From assembly GCA_022574115.1 (NCBI GenBank), contig JACZSS010000006.1, positions 1-17,131 of the forward strand: a stretch of 17,131 nt of DNA, given 5' to 3'. A model generated the notes under the pieces. It made no database searches. It was given only the letters and a program-made list of their open reading frames with translations, and was not told where the DNA came from. A program made the translations under genes and the position numbers. Origin of the DNA: Candidatus Heimdallarchaeota archaeon. Its GTDB lineage: Archaea > Asgardarchaeota > Heimdallarchaeia > Heimdallarchaeales > Kariarchaeaceae. This document shows positions 5,568 through 13,431 of this stretch, in pieces. Position 1 is the stretch's first letter. Every line of letters begins with the position of its first letter.

Positions 5568-8158
5568 GTATCGCTCGTGACAGAATTTGTTTTAATTAGA
5601 CGATAGACTTTATAAATCCTTCTAAACTTGCTGTATTCCTCATTAATATTCTGGTAGCACTCCTCAAAATCACGCGTACAATAGAAACCTTCCAAATATT
5701 CATCTATCAACTCCAATTCCTCTAAGTTAAGCTTGTTTCTTACTGCAAGCAATTCGCATATGCTCATTTGGACTCGTATGAGAGTTTCCTTTACATGTAG
5801 CTTAATTGCTTCGGCAACTCCCTCATTGTCAACTTCTTTGTAGATATCATAGGCAGCACTAGCTTTTCTACGTGTTGCAGAAAGAGATGTGTGCATTTCT
5901 TGCCACACTTTCTCATCAGTTGAAAAGCGCTCCTTTTCACTCAGCGCGAGATGCCAATCTATATAAGCGAGTCCGTTTGTAATTAGAACAAATACTGCTT
6001 TTTGATAATCGTTCCAGCCCTTCTCGATCAAATTTTCAGCATTTCTTGCATGCCATTTAGCTAAAACTTCCTTTGCCTTACTAATGTCTTTCTTGTTGTC
6101 CTTGATCATTAATATAGTCCTTGAAAATGAATAGAAAAGATCATCATTGATCTCACGGGACCAATCATTCCGGGCTGTAAGCAATTCATTCTCTATCGGT
6201 CTCCAGCAAATTCCCCCAAGCTCGTAAACATATCGGCCATCGTTAGGGTCAAGTTCATATGCGCGTTGGAATTCCTGCTTCGCAAGTACCAACGCATCCA
6301 TACCCTGATATGAGTTAACATTTTTTAGAGCAAGAGCGCGCTCAAAGAAAAGCTCTTTAAGTTCGTTTTGAGGAATCTGACGATCTCTTCTCAGATGTTC
6401 AATGAGATAAAGGGCCCTGTCAATAACTCGGATTGACTTGTAGAATCTTCCCTGCAGTCGATATGCCTTCGCAAGAAGGGATTGATAATTAGGATCAACT
6501 TCAACTCGAAAATCGGAACAGTCATCGCTAGGAAGAGCACCAGAAGATTTATCAGCTAAGTCAAAAAGGATCCTGAGACCTCGCCAATTTCCGTCCGGTG
6601 TGTGATAAGTAAAGCATTCATTAACGAGATTCAACTCATCTTTAAAAGGATGTGTTCTGACATAGGGTGATTGATGATTAAATCCGAGAAATCTATTCCA
6701 GATTGGCGTGTCAAAACGTGCAATAACCTCGTCTAGCTTCTTCCGGATTATTTCAAGTTGGGCAAATGGATTCGGATTTACGTTAAGAAGTACCGGATCA
6801 GGGCCGTAGATATTTTCCACATGTTTTTTGAATTCTAGGGACGAGACTTCATTGCCAAAACCGAGGTTCCAAGATGTGCTAGCTGCAACAAGAATACTCT
6901 TGTAATTGTGATCACGAATATGATACAGATCTGCTAAGTTCATCAAAGAATTGATCTCTTGTTCTAGAGCGTCCGAATAGTTTTCTTTAAGATGATGGTT
7001 TTTGGGCCAGACTGATTCGAAAATTCTCCGTAGTCGCACATTTGCCAGTTCTTCCGCCTTTGAATGAAGCCAATCTTGATCGGACTTAGTAGCCTCTATC
7101 CTATCATCCAAGGATTGCAGTCTCTGCTTCAAAACCCTAAGAAGCTCTCCACTGGGTTTTGCTTGAGAGATTTCTAAAGAAGAAGCACAAGAGTAGAGGA
7201 CCGCTAGATGGTCTAGACCACGACAGAAATTAATCTTTTGACGAGAGGATGCGTTTGGGTCATCGACGAATACATTCAATTCATGTTGACGAACGGCATT
7301 CAAGAGCTGATAGTCCTTAGTCCACAGTATAAATAGCTTTCGTCGCTTCCCGCGCATAATCGGAGGAATAAGTGATAAAGCTTTTGAATCAGCAACATTG
7401 AAGTATTGATCATTTAGTGCGCGTATGGTCCTAAGAGCATTTATATCTCGCTCGACAGAAATTACTGATCGGTTTGCAGACTTCAGTGATTCGCCAATAT
7501 TCTGGTAGCCAAACGAATCCGGCGGGAAGGACAAGGACTTACCCTCCAAGGCATCAGACAACGATATCAATTCGCAATGAGAAGTACCTGAGACCAGTTG
7601 TTGAAATTTTGAATATCCGTGATCAAGCAGAGTGTTGTATTGGGTAACCAGATTGTCCACCTTATCGTATCTATTATTAGTTCCCTTATCTTCTTGATTG
7701 AGCAGCGAAAAATAAGTGAATTGCTGAATGAGTTCATCCGCCAGTGGGAGTATATTATCCTCGCGAATTGCAGCTAGAGCATTCTCTTTTCGAGATTCGA
7801 AGTAAAATTTGAATTCCTCTGCGTAACCACGAAGTAGAACGCAACGATTAACGAAACTTAGGAAAAATTCAATTAAAACTTGTTCTGGTAACGAATCACG
7901 GAGACGTTTTCGTAGATTGGATTCAATTTGTGGAGTCGCCCCTCTATCTTGAAAAAACGGGAAAAGATATTCAAAGAGCAAACTGAAATCGACAATATGA
8001 TAGATATCAGCATTTTTAGCCAGGGACAATTCCAAATCAAAAATTAACTCATCTACAAGTCGCTTGTAGTACTCGAGCCAAGTTCGAATTATTCGCAAGC
8101 GCCCTTCGAGCTTGTGTACTGCACTTATCTCTCTTTTGGTATCACTCTCATTGTGCAT
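5564..8158 (-). CDS. Large protein: possible PIN-like N-terminal part and TPR-like C-terminus
   Basis: I chose the ATG at 8158 (GGAG nine bases upstream, inside the preceding gene) over TTG/ATG at 8194/8191, which lack a ribosome binding site. The product is 864 aa, soluble and mostly helical. The N-terminal part carries spaced signatures reminiscent of a PIN nuclease: D57 in YHIVDFSLLFEYL, D257 in FNVADSKALSLI, and D282 in KLFILWTKDYQLLNAVR, where the strand plus T-K-D resembles the family's last acidic site. The long gap between the first and second aspartates would be a helical insertion. Residues 555-730 contain helical repeats of TPR type (SLLAKAYRLQGRFYKSIRVI; AKQEFQRAYELDPNDGRYVY). It overlaps the coiled-coil gene by 11 bp. 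A scaffold or RNA-cleaving effector of the operon is plausible. The PIN assignment is tentative. Confidence 0.8.
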   Translation of the reverse strand: MHNESDTKREISAVHKLEGRLRIIRTWLEYYKRLVDELIFDLELSLAKNADIYHIVDFSLLFEYLFPFFQDRGATPQIESNLRKRLRDSLPEQVLIEFFLSFVNRCVLLRGYAEEFKFYFESRKENALAAIREDNILPLADELIQQFTYFSLLNQEDKGTNNRYDKVDNLVTQYNTLLDHGYSKFQQLVSGTSHCELISLSDALEGKSLSFPPDSFGYQNIGESLKSANRSVISVERDINALRTIRALNDQYFNVADSKALSLIPPIMRGKRRKLFILWTKDYQLLNAVRQHELNVFVDDPNASSRQKINFCRGLDHLAVLYSCASSLEISQAKPSGELLRVLKQRLQSLDDRIEATKSDQDWLHSKAEELANVRLRRIFESVWPKNHHLKENYSDALEQEINSLMNLADLYHIRDHNYKSILVAASTSWNLGFGNEVSSLEFKKHVENIYGPDPVLLNVNPNPFAQLEIIRKKLDEVIARFDTPIWNRFLGFNHQSPYVRTHPFKDELNLVNECFTYHTPDGNWRGLRILFDLADKSSGALPSDDCSDFRVEVDPNYQSLLAKAYRLQGRFYKSIRVIDRALYLIEHLRRDRQIPQNELKELFFERALALKNVNSYQGMDALVLAKQEFQRAYELDPNDGRYVYELGGICWRPIENELLTARNDWSREINDDLFYSFSRTILMIKDNKKDISKAKEVLAKWHARNAENLIEKGWNDYQKAVFVLITNGLAYIDWHLALSEKERFSTDEKVWQEMHTSLSATRRKASAAYDIYKEVDNEGVAEAIKLHVKETLIRVQMSICELLAVRNKLNLEELELIDEYLEGFYCTRDFEECYQNINEEYSKFRRIYKVYRLIKTNSVTSDT

Positions 8159-8552
8159 CGGCAATTTCTCCAGGAAAGTGCTCTCCTTCATCAATGAATT
8201 TGTCTATTTCTGGCAGTGCCCCCAGAACAGTAATCGAGTCTTCAAGTCGCGCTATGCGAGTTGAACGTTTATCGCCTTGCCTTCGTTGAAGCTTCAGCCC
8301 GGATCGAAGTTCCAAAACCTCATCACGAAGTTGATGCACTTCTTCAGTCAGTTTCCAGACTTCTTCACGCGAATGATAAAATGGAGATGTGGTGGAGAAA
8401 TTCTTGGCACCATTCGTTTGTGAGCCATCTTCACTCTGAAGTCTATCGGGTGTCTGATGCTTGACTCTACTTCGTAGATTGATCGCAACGCCACCTAACA
8501 CAGCAAGGACGAGCACATACACAACTGTAACCACTGTGAATGAATCTACCAT
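8148..8552 (-). CDS. Single-pass membrane protein with coiled coil
   Basis: This 134-aa protein starts at an ATG with GAGG seven bases upstream. One N-terminal membrane helix (about 5-26, VVTVVYVLVLAVLGGVAINL) is followed by a polar linker and then a long charged helix (62-112, HSREEVWKLTEEVHQLRDEV onward) with heptad-like leucines, typical of a coiled coil. The C-terminal tail is acidic. The topology suggests a membrane-anchored cytoplasmic coiled coil that could oligomerise or recruit a partner. It starts 9 bp after the four-helix membrane protein gene and overlaps the large TPR-like gene by 11 bp, so the three products are probably made together in fixed ratio. I do not recognise a family. 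Confidence 0.82.
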   Translation of the reverse strand: MVDSFTVVTVVYVLVLAVLGGVAINLRSRVKHQTPDRLQSEDGSQTNGAKNFSTTSPFYHSREEVWKLTEEVHQLRDEVLELRSGLKLQRRQGDKRSTRIARLEDSITVLGALPEIDKFIDEGEHFPGEIADAQ

Positions 8553-8561
8553 TTCAATTCC

Positions 8562-9113
8562 TCATTCGTTTTGTAACTTGTGCAATTGTAAATAATATAA
8601 CACAGTTATAATAAATATGAACAAGGCGGTTGAATCCAAGAATGCACGAAGGAACGTATTTCTGCATTTCATCAATTGGCCTAAGAGTGAGCTATGTGTT
8701 TTCATCGGAAGAAGTTGTGAGGGAGGAATCGCCTGAAATTTGATAGTGGACACGTATTCGGTGAGTGCTGTTAATTCAGAGGAATATACCACATTTGACA
8801 AACTCACGATAATAGCAAAGAAAAAGAAATGAAAGATGATGCAGCAGGATAAGTGATAGAGCTTAAGTGTTACCTCGCCACTGCCAGCTACTGCGATGTC
8901 AAGATTGCCAGCGAAGGCGAGCAAAAGAAAGAAGTCTATTACCAAAAGAGTCTCAATGATAACGGTAGAGGAAAATCGATCAGAGAGTAACGACAATGCA
9001 AGAGTAGTCTTATCTCTTAATACAGACCTTGGTGGTTTGATAGGGAGCCAGCGCGAAGCTATTACCCAACCCACTGCTATAATCGCTGACATTGCAGCAT
9101 CTTGTTCTGACAT
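8562..9113 (-). CDS. Four-helix membrane protein
   Basis: This 183-aa protein starts at an ATG with AGGA eight bases upstream. Hydrophobic segments lie at about 8-23, 50-70, 84-107 (with HFFFFAIIVSL) and 158-176. Between the third and fourth helices is a loop of about 50 residues (SSELTALTEY to MKCRNTF), probably cytoplasmic by the positive-inside rule. There is no recognisable domain. It is the first gene of a packed three- or four-gene unit with the coiled-coil membrane protein and the large TPR-like protein. The likely role is the membrane component of that complex. Confidence 0.82.
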   Translation of the reverse strand: MSEQDAAMSAIIAVGWVIASRWLPIKPPRSVLRDKTTLALSLLSDRFSSTVIIETLLVIDFFLLLAFAGNLDIAVAGSGEVTLKLYHLSCCIIFHFFFFAIIVSLSNVVYSSELTALTEYVSTIKFQAIPPSQLLPMKTHSSLLGQLMKCRNTFLRAFLDSTALFIFIITVLYYLQLHKLQNE

Positions 9114-9207
9114 GATTTAATTCCTAGTAAAAAGTAAGTAGGAAATAAACTTGCGTCAAGTTATTTGATTAACAGGAAGTGAGCATTGATAAATAAAAAG
9201 ATTGAGG

Positions 9208-9405
9208 CTAACGGGGAGATTTCTTGTCGATTATGTAGAAGACTGCCGCGGCTAGAAATGCAACAAGAAGTGAAGAAAGAATCATTGAAAAGGTAATCAT
9301 ACGTGAGTTGTCGGTAGAATCTTTGAATAATTTAGGATCTGCGAATAGCTCAGATAGTCCTGATTTGAAAGACCAAAAGCGACTCGTGAAGTTGGCAAGC
9401 GTAAC
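9208..9405 (-). pseudogene. Membrane-helix ORF without an upstream start codon
   Basis: The minus-strand frame is open from 9405 to the TAG at 9208. It reads like real protein: FTSRFWSFKSGLSELFADP, then a helix MITFSMILSSLLVAFLAAAV, then FYIIDKKSPR. No ATG, GTG or TTG begins the first half. The first usable start is the ATG at 9300, giving a 30-aa single-helix peptide without a clear ribosome binding site. It may be the 3' end of a truncated membrane protein gene, or a very small membrane peptide gene directly upstream of the operon at 9113. Confidence 0.3.
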
Positions 9406-9592
9406 TCATTGCAATGAAGTTAATTACGGGAGTGCTGTTTGAGGGCATAGTCCGAACCATGAATCGATTAGGACTTTATAATCTAAACGCGATTTTAACA
9501 ATCTGGGGAAAGAAGCATTCCTTAATACAAAGAAAATAGGCAGCATCTAGAATCGTTGTTTTACAGTAAGAGATATGCTAGTCTTTTCAGTT

Positions 9593-9611
9593 ACTGACAG
9601 AATCTGTCAGT
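9593..9611. promoter_or_regulatory. 19-bp palindrome, copy 1
   Basis: ACTGACAG (9593-9600) and CTGTCAGT (9604-9611) are perfect 8-base inverted arms around AAT. A near-identical site lies at 10801. The symmetry and 3-base spacer fit a dimeric repressor site. It lies about 480 bp upstream of the operon starting at 9113 and about 250 bp upstream of the gene at 9846. Confidence 0.45.
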
Positions 9612-9845
9612 TTGCCACGCATTTCTCCATACTGAGAGACCTTGTAGTAGACGTGTGATTTAGTTGATTAAATGTTATACTTTCAAAATTTACAGCGCCA
9701 TGTCCGCGCTAGTTAGAGGATTGACTGTTTACCGTCTTCCGACTAAAATCTTGATATTGGCATTAAATCTAATCTGAGAGTTTAGGAAGAGCACGTTTAC
9801 TGTACAGATAGAAAAACTTATATACCCCTCAATCGAGTGACTAGT

Positions 9846-10409
9846 ATGGTTATAATGATGGTAGAAGGGCTAAAGAGGCAAGTTTACTGGGTAGACGGTT
9901 ACATATCTAGCAGATTAAAAGAGACATTAGGACAACAGGTGGACACTAAAAGAGATATGGACGCAGTTACACTTGATTCGAAAGTCTTATCTCGGCTACA
10001 AAACGTGATATCTTTAGGAGTAGGGCGCGGAGTAGAAAAGTGTAGCGAGGCAAGGATGTTTGACTTGTACCTTTTTAGAGTTGTAGAGAATCCTTCTTTC
10101 ATGACAAGATTTAGCCCGCCGTACGTCGAGACTAGTTTTCTAAAAGAAAAGCAGCCAGATTATAGGCTCATTTCTTTAGTCACGGAAACGGGTTACGCAG
10201 GCTGCTTCTCGAGAGTGCTTCAAGAATCTTTAATGGAAACCAATTTCCATGTTAGGAAAGAAAGCACTTTCAATGATATTGAAAAGTTCAAAAGCTATTT
10301 GCGGTCATTGACCGAACTCGTCCTTCAACATTATGAACTACCGGGCACTCAAGTAATAAAAGAATTCACTCGCTTGGGTCTATATGGAAGAGTTGAAAGT
10401 TTTTCATAA
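9846..10409 (+). CDS. Hypothetical protein, about 187 aa
   Basis: The frame opens with GTG at 9837. ATG at 9846 and at 9855/9858 are alternatives, and none has a convincing ribosome binding site, so the start is uncertain. The product is soluble, mixed alpha/beta and without a signal peptide or membrane segment. Recognisable stretches are VEGLKRQVYWVDGYISSRLK, YLFRVVENPSFMTRFSPPYV, then YRLISLVTETGYAGCFSRVL and a C-terminal helical region LRSLTELVLQHYELPG. I do not recognise a family. It stands alone on the plus strand between two long intergenic regions that carry the repeated palindrome and a GYCAT hairpin. Confidence 0.65.
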   Translation: MVIMMVEGLKRQVYWVDGYISSRLKETLGQQVDTKRDMDAVTLDSKVLSRLQNVISLGVGRGVEKCSEARMFDLYLFRVVENPSFMTRFSPPYVETSFLKEKQPDYRLISLVTETGYAGCFSRVLQESLMETNFHVRKESTFNDIEKFKSYLRSLTELVLQHYELPGTQVIKEFTRLGLYGRVESFS

Positions 10410-10611
10410 CAATGAATTAACTCATTAAGGATAAAACCAAAGCAAAATAAAATTGTAATGAGATTCAAATTCCTCCGTCCTGACTAAAATTTATCCGGAG
10501 TTTTCAGAAATAAAGCTTATTCACAGTCCCTGGGACTAGATGCAGATGGTTTAGTTAGATTATCATCGTAAAATCTGCTGTTGTTGCCAACTTATTTGCA
10601 TCAAGATTGCG

Positions 10612-10632
10612 CGATGCCCGTCATGGGCGTTG
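10612..10632 (+). repeat. GYCAT hairpin repeat, copy 2
   Basis: CGATGCCC (10612-10619) pairs with GGGCGTTG (10625-10632) around the loop GTCAT. Relative to copy 1, two bases of the left arm changed (A to G, C to T) and both still pair as G-T wobbles. It lies 200 bp downstream of the gene ending at 10409. Confidence 0.8.
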
Positions 10633-10800
10633 TTAGTCAGAATCAAGAACTTCTCGTTCTAGGGATTGGCACGAATGGTTGAGTTAATTCTATCAAACTC
10701 TGATATTTTTTGTATTCAAGCACACTTGACTCGGAAAATTCTTATCAAGCGCGCGAAGATAGAGTTCGATTTACTTCCTCTCAGCTTGAGCATTTGAGTC

Positions 10801-10819
10801 ATTGACAAGAATTGTCAGT
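10801..10819. promoter_or_regulatory. 19-bp palindrome, copy 2
   Basis: ATTGACAA (10801-10808) and TTGTCAGT (10812-10819) are inverted arms around GAA, with one G-T mismatch. Same architecture as the site at 9593. Outer bases AGTCAT (10797) and ATGACT (10824) form a second nested inverted repeat. Probably a protein-binding site. Confidence 0.4.
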
Positions 10820-10883
10820 GAGAATGACTGTTGATGAGTGCAAAGGAAAGGGTATCTTAAAATGCTCGGGAGGTCAAAGTCAC

Positions 10884-11104
10884 TTGAAACAAAACAAAGT
10901 TAAATTCTCATTCAAAATGGACAAAAGATGGGCGGCACTTCAAAAGCCGAAGACCTTAATCTCAAAACGGTCCAACTGACGGACATAATCGCATGTTGTT
11001 GGATAGAGGGACACCTGACCCTTCGCTCTTCGTTGAGAACGATCCAATTCCACACAATCAACGAGGATATTGCGCGAGAACTCAGTACCGCTGACAGGAT
11101 CTGA
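10884..11104 (+). pseudogene. Probable frameshifted small gene
   Basis: A Shine-Dalgarno GGGAGGT (10868-10874) precedes a TTG at 10884 that opens LKQNKVKFSFKMDKRWAALQ and soon stops. An overlapping frame, open from 10928 to the TGA at 11102-11104, reads like a protein: LNLKTVQLTDIIACCWIEGH, LTLRSSLRTIQFHTINEDIA, RELSTADRI. A single indel near 10930 would join the start signal to this frame and give about 70 aa. The pattern of a strand, then x-IEGHL, then D-x-A recalls small conserved domains of unknown function in related bacteria, but I cannot name one. Minus-strand frames over the same DNA look less protein-like. Confidence 0.3.
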
Positions 11105-11180
11105 CACTGCATCGGATAATGCGATCATCACATGAAGCTAACTCGGTTAGAAATTTGTGCACCTCAAACGCCATTTGGGC

Positions 11181-11209
11181 TTGACACAATAGCGATGAAG
11201 TGTTTTGAT
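11181..11209 (+). promoter_or_regulatory. Candidate promoter of the dockerin gene
   Basis: TTGACA (11181-11186), a 17-base spacer and TTTGAT (11204-11209, four of six matches to TATAAT). It would leave a leader of roughly 100 bases before the gene at 11319. The -35 match is perfect; the -10 match is weak. Confidence 0.3.
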
Positions 11210-11318
11210 GTATTTGACGGCACTTTATTTTTATAAGTTGACTACATTAATAAAGAAGGGCCTTCACAGGGTTCATTTAGAACCTGAATGGATGGATTCT
11301 AAAGCATAGGAGGATGAC

Positions 11319-12842
11319 ATGAAGGCAGTGACGTGCGTGTTGTTGGTATTGTTTGTTTCATCAGCCGATGAATTAAATGGTGCGAGCTTATCACTCGAGA
11401 GAACGGTTGTTTATGATTCATCGGTTAGTGGAAACGAATGGCCGTATGGGCTTTACAAGAGAGGTTGTGCAGTCTACACATGTAACGACGGTTGCGTAGG
11501 TGGCATACCCAATTATGTTCTTAATATTCCAGAAGCATCACCTGGCTCGCTTCCGGATACATTGGTGATCATTGACTTTGATTCTACACTCACATGCCAA
11601 CAGCGGTTGGTCGTTGAGGATTGGCCTGAAGGCACTTACTGGTTCCAAGGCAAACTTGGTGGCGTGAGAATCTATTCCGTCAAGGACAGTTTGGGTGTGA
11701 GTTGTAGCGTGTTCGTCGAAACAGACGATGTTAGCATAACAGGTAATTACGTGGATAACATAAGTACGTACTATGAGAACTTATATGTGTCTGGATACGG
11801 CGGACTACAAGAGCTTACGTTCAATCCTACCTTGGGTACAGCCACGGTGTCCCAGTCATCTACCGGGCGTACAGGGCTTGGTGCCTATCGCTTTGGGAGC
11901 AGTATCTATGAAGCCGCCCATCACAAATTAGCTTCACCAGGAATTGATAGTTTCACCGTATATATTCGTCCAGACAGTGCTCTTACTAGTGTCACGGATA
12001 GCATGGTGTTTTATGTAAGTGACATTTATAATGAATCTTCTGGATTTAGAGTAATGCGGAACATATTCTCAATAGAGGGGTCCGATGTTACAAAGATAGC
12101 TGGTTTTCTCGCATTCCGATCGGGTTTCTTTGGCAGCGATACTTCGCACTTATACATATTTGACTTTGAATCTGGAGTGATATCCGAACTCTCGCATCTA
12201 ACCAGAGTGAGCCCTTCAAAGTTCGTAGATATCGTTGTATTAGACAATTTTGCCTTCATAAAGGGTCTTGATTGCTCTGCAGGTGTCAACAAATGCAAGG
12301 GTGTAATCACAGTCTACGACATAACTGACCCTACGAACCCTGATTCTGTAGTTGCAATGTCAATTTTCGCTGACGATGATCCCAATGTCTCTGCATTAAC
12401 AGGTCAACATTTCCTAAGTGTTTATTCAGGTCGCATTCAGGTAGCCAGAGATGTGACTTGGGATGAAACTGATCCAGCGGACAGCCTCATAGGGGATAGT
12501 GCTTGGATTGCAACTGGCACATATTCGGTTTTCACCAACTGGGTCCCGTCAGTAGATCCTACTCGCCAGACCGGTTACGCCGTCGTTTGGCAATCGACCT
12601 TTACTCCTAATACTCTTGAGTCATATGTGGTGGGTGACGTAAATTCTGATCACAAAGTTAACATAGCTGACCTCACAGCTATTATTAGGCATTTAGGTGG
12701 GAGTGGCGCTGTGCCAACACCCCAAAGCCGCGGAGACGTTAATGGTGACGGATTTATAACAGGCGCCGATGTAAGAGTCCTGATCGCGCGAATATTTTCA
12801 GGAGGTCCTGCACCTGGCTGGTCATGTAATAAATGCCCGTAA
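11319..12842 (+). CDS. Secreted protein with C-terminal dockerin-like domain
   Basis: This 507-aa protein starts at an ATG with AGGAGG five bases upstream. It has a short N-terminal signal segment (MKAVTCVLLVLFVSSA). The body is beta-rich. At about 200-370 it has propeller-like or LVIVD-like strands (HLYIFDFESGVISEL; VITVYDITDPTNP) and an early Cys-rich part (CAVYTCNDGC). Residues 439-500 form a type I dockerin-like pair of Ca-binding loops: D440-x-N442-x-D444 with D451, and D473-x-N475-x-D477 with D484, each followed by a helix (DLTAIIRHLG; DVRVLIARIF). It ends GGPAPGWSCNKCP. Dockerins bind cohesins in cellulosomes, but in many non-cellulolytic bacteria they serve as a generic C-terminal cell-surface or sorting module. 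It is monocistronic by position. The substrate is unknown. Confidence 0.92.
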   Translation: MKAVTCVLLVLFVSSADELNGASLSLERTVVYDSSVSGNEWPYGLYKRGCAVYTCNDGCVGGIPNYVLNIPEASPGSLPDTLVIIDFDSTLTCQQRLVVEDWPEGTYWFQGKLGGVRIYSVKDSLGVSCSVFVETDDVSITGNYVDNISTYYENLYVSGYGGLQELTFNPTLGTATVSQSSTGRTGLGAYRFGSSIYEAAHHKLASPGIDSFTVYIRPDSALTSVTDSMVFYVSDIYNESSGFRVMRNIFSIEGSDVTKIAGFLAFRSGFFGSDTSHLYIFDFESGVISELSHLTRVSPSKFVDIVVLDNFAFIKGLDCSAGVNKCKGVITVYDITDPTNPDSVVAMSIFADDDPNVSALTGQHFLSVYSGRIQVARDVTWDETDPADSLIGDSAWIATGTYSVFTNWVPSVDPTRQTGYAVVWQSTFTPNTLESYVVGDVNSDHKVNIADLTAIIRHLGGSGAVPTPQSRGDVNGDGFITGADVRVLIARIFSGGPAPGWSCNKCP

Positions 12843-13431
12843 ATGATCCAGGGGATCCTGATGGAAAATCCTGCGCTGTGTCGTTTCAGCCAAATCCGGT
12901 CAATGTGTACTTGAATTCAAGACGTGGTTTAGTAGATTTGGCATGGCAGAAAGAAGCCATTGATAGTACCAATCAGAGGCAGAGACCGGTTCAGCGCACC
13001 GAGTGTTGTCAACAAAACCGTATTCACGTATCAATATTGCAAGCCAATTAAGGCTCGTCATGGGCGTTGCCCCCAGTTGATTTGCGTGGTGAGAAAAGGA
13101 GCTCTTTTGATTGATACTGCCGATAAACGAACGACTCCACTGTAAACCTCTTTGAACTTTGAAATAATCAATCGAGAGCGAAAGACTATTCTGCCTCACA
13201 AATTTACGAAATATGCTTCGATACTCAATTCTACTTGCGAAGTGCGATACTGGCGACAATATTAATACAACATATCGTCCCAACATGGCGATGATATCAC
13301 AAGAGTTGAAAGAGAGTGTTTAATGCACCCTAATACAATCCGCTTTCGAAACGTAGAAGGTCAACTAGTCTCCCCAATTAATTGGTGCCTGCTAGCTGAT
13401 TTGGACAACTGTAAATAATAGATTCTGACAA
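12843..13431. other. 589-bp region between two plus-strand genes
   Basis: It contains the third GYCAT hairpin (13049-13069), the 11-base stretch GGTGAGAAAAG (13088) also present next to copy 1 (5311), and the perfect palindrome CCAATTAATTGG (13374-13385) about 47 bp upstream of the next gene, which could be an operator. Several short frames occur, but none has a ribosome binding site and one runs through the hairpin. Confidence 0.45.
13049..13069 (+). repeat. GYCAT hairpin repeat, copy 3
   Basis: TAAGGCTC (13049-13056) pairs with GGGCGTTG (13062-13069) around GTCAT, with two G-T wobbles and one G-G mismatch. It keeps the exact core CGTCATGGGCGT shared with copies 2 and 5. It lies 206 bp downstream of the dockerin gene. 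Confidence 0.7.

Larger units (their letters stand above)
9114..9836. other. 723-bp region between divergent genes
   Basis: No complete gene was found. It must hold the promoters of the minus-strand operon starting at 9113 and of the plus-strand gene at about 9846. It contains a short inverted repeat AACTTG/CAAGTT (9148-9162), a minus-strand open frame encoding one membrane helix (9208-9405), the 19-bp palindrome at 9593, a TATACT hexamer near 9676 that could be a -10 box, and a weak hairpin AGCGC/GCGCT (9694-9710). Confidence 0.5.
10410..11318. other. 909-bp region upstream of the dockerin gene
   Basis: It contains a 13-base palindrome AGTCCCTGGGACT (10525-10537), the second GYCAT hairpin (10612), the second 19-bp palindrome (10801), a probably degraded small gene (10884-11104) and a candidate promoter (11181). 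Apart from the degraded frame I see nothing coding. Confidence 0.5.

Noticed and set aside
12833..13051. 72-aa plus-strand ORF overlapping the dockerin gene end
   Set aside because: It has no ribosome binding site, ends inside the left arm of hairpin copy 3, and its second half has a non-protein-like composition. The first 40 residues could be a remnant.
12900..13286. 128-aa minus-strand ORF
   Set aside because: It runs straight through hairpin copy 3, has no ribosome binding site, and its sequence shows no domain-like pattern.
13213..13323. 36-aa plus-strand ORF (MLRYSILLAKCDTGD...)
   Set aside because: It has a plausible composition but no ribosome binding site and no recognisable motif. 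It could be a fragment of a lost gene.
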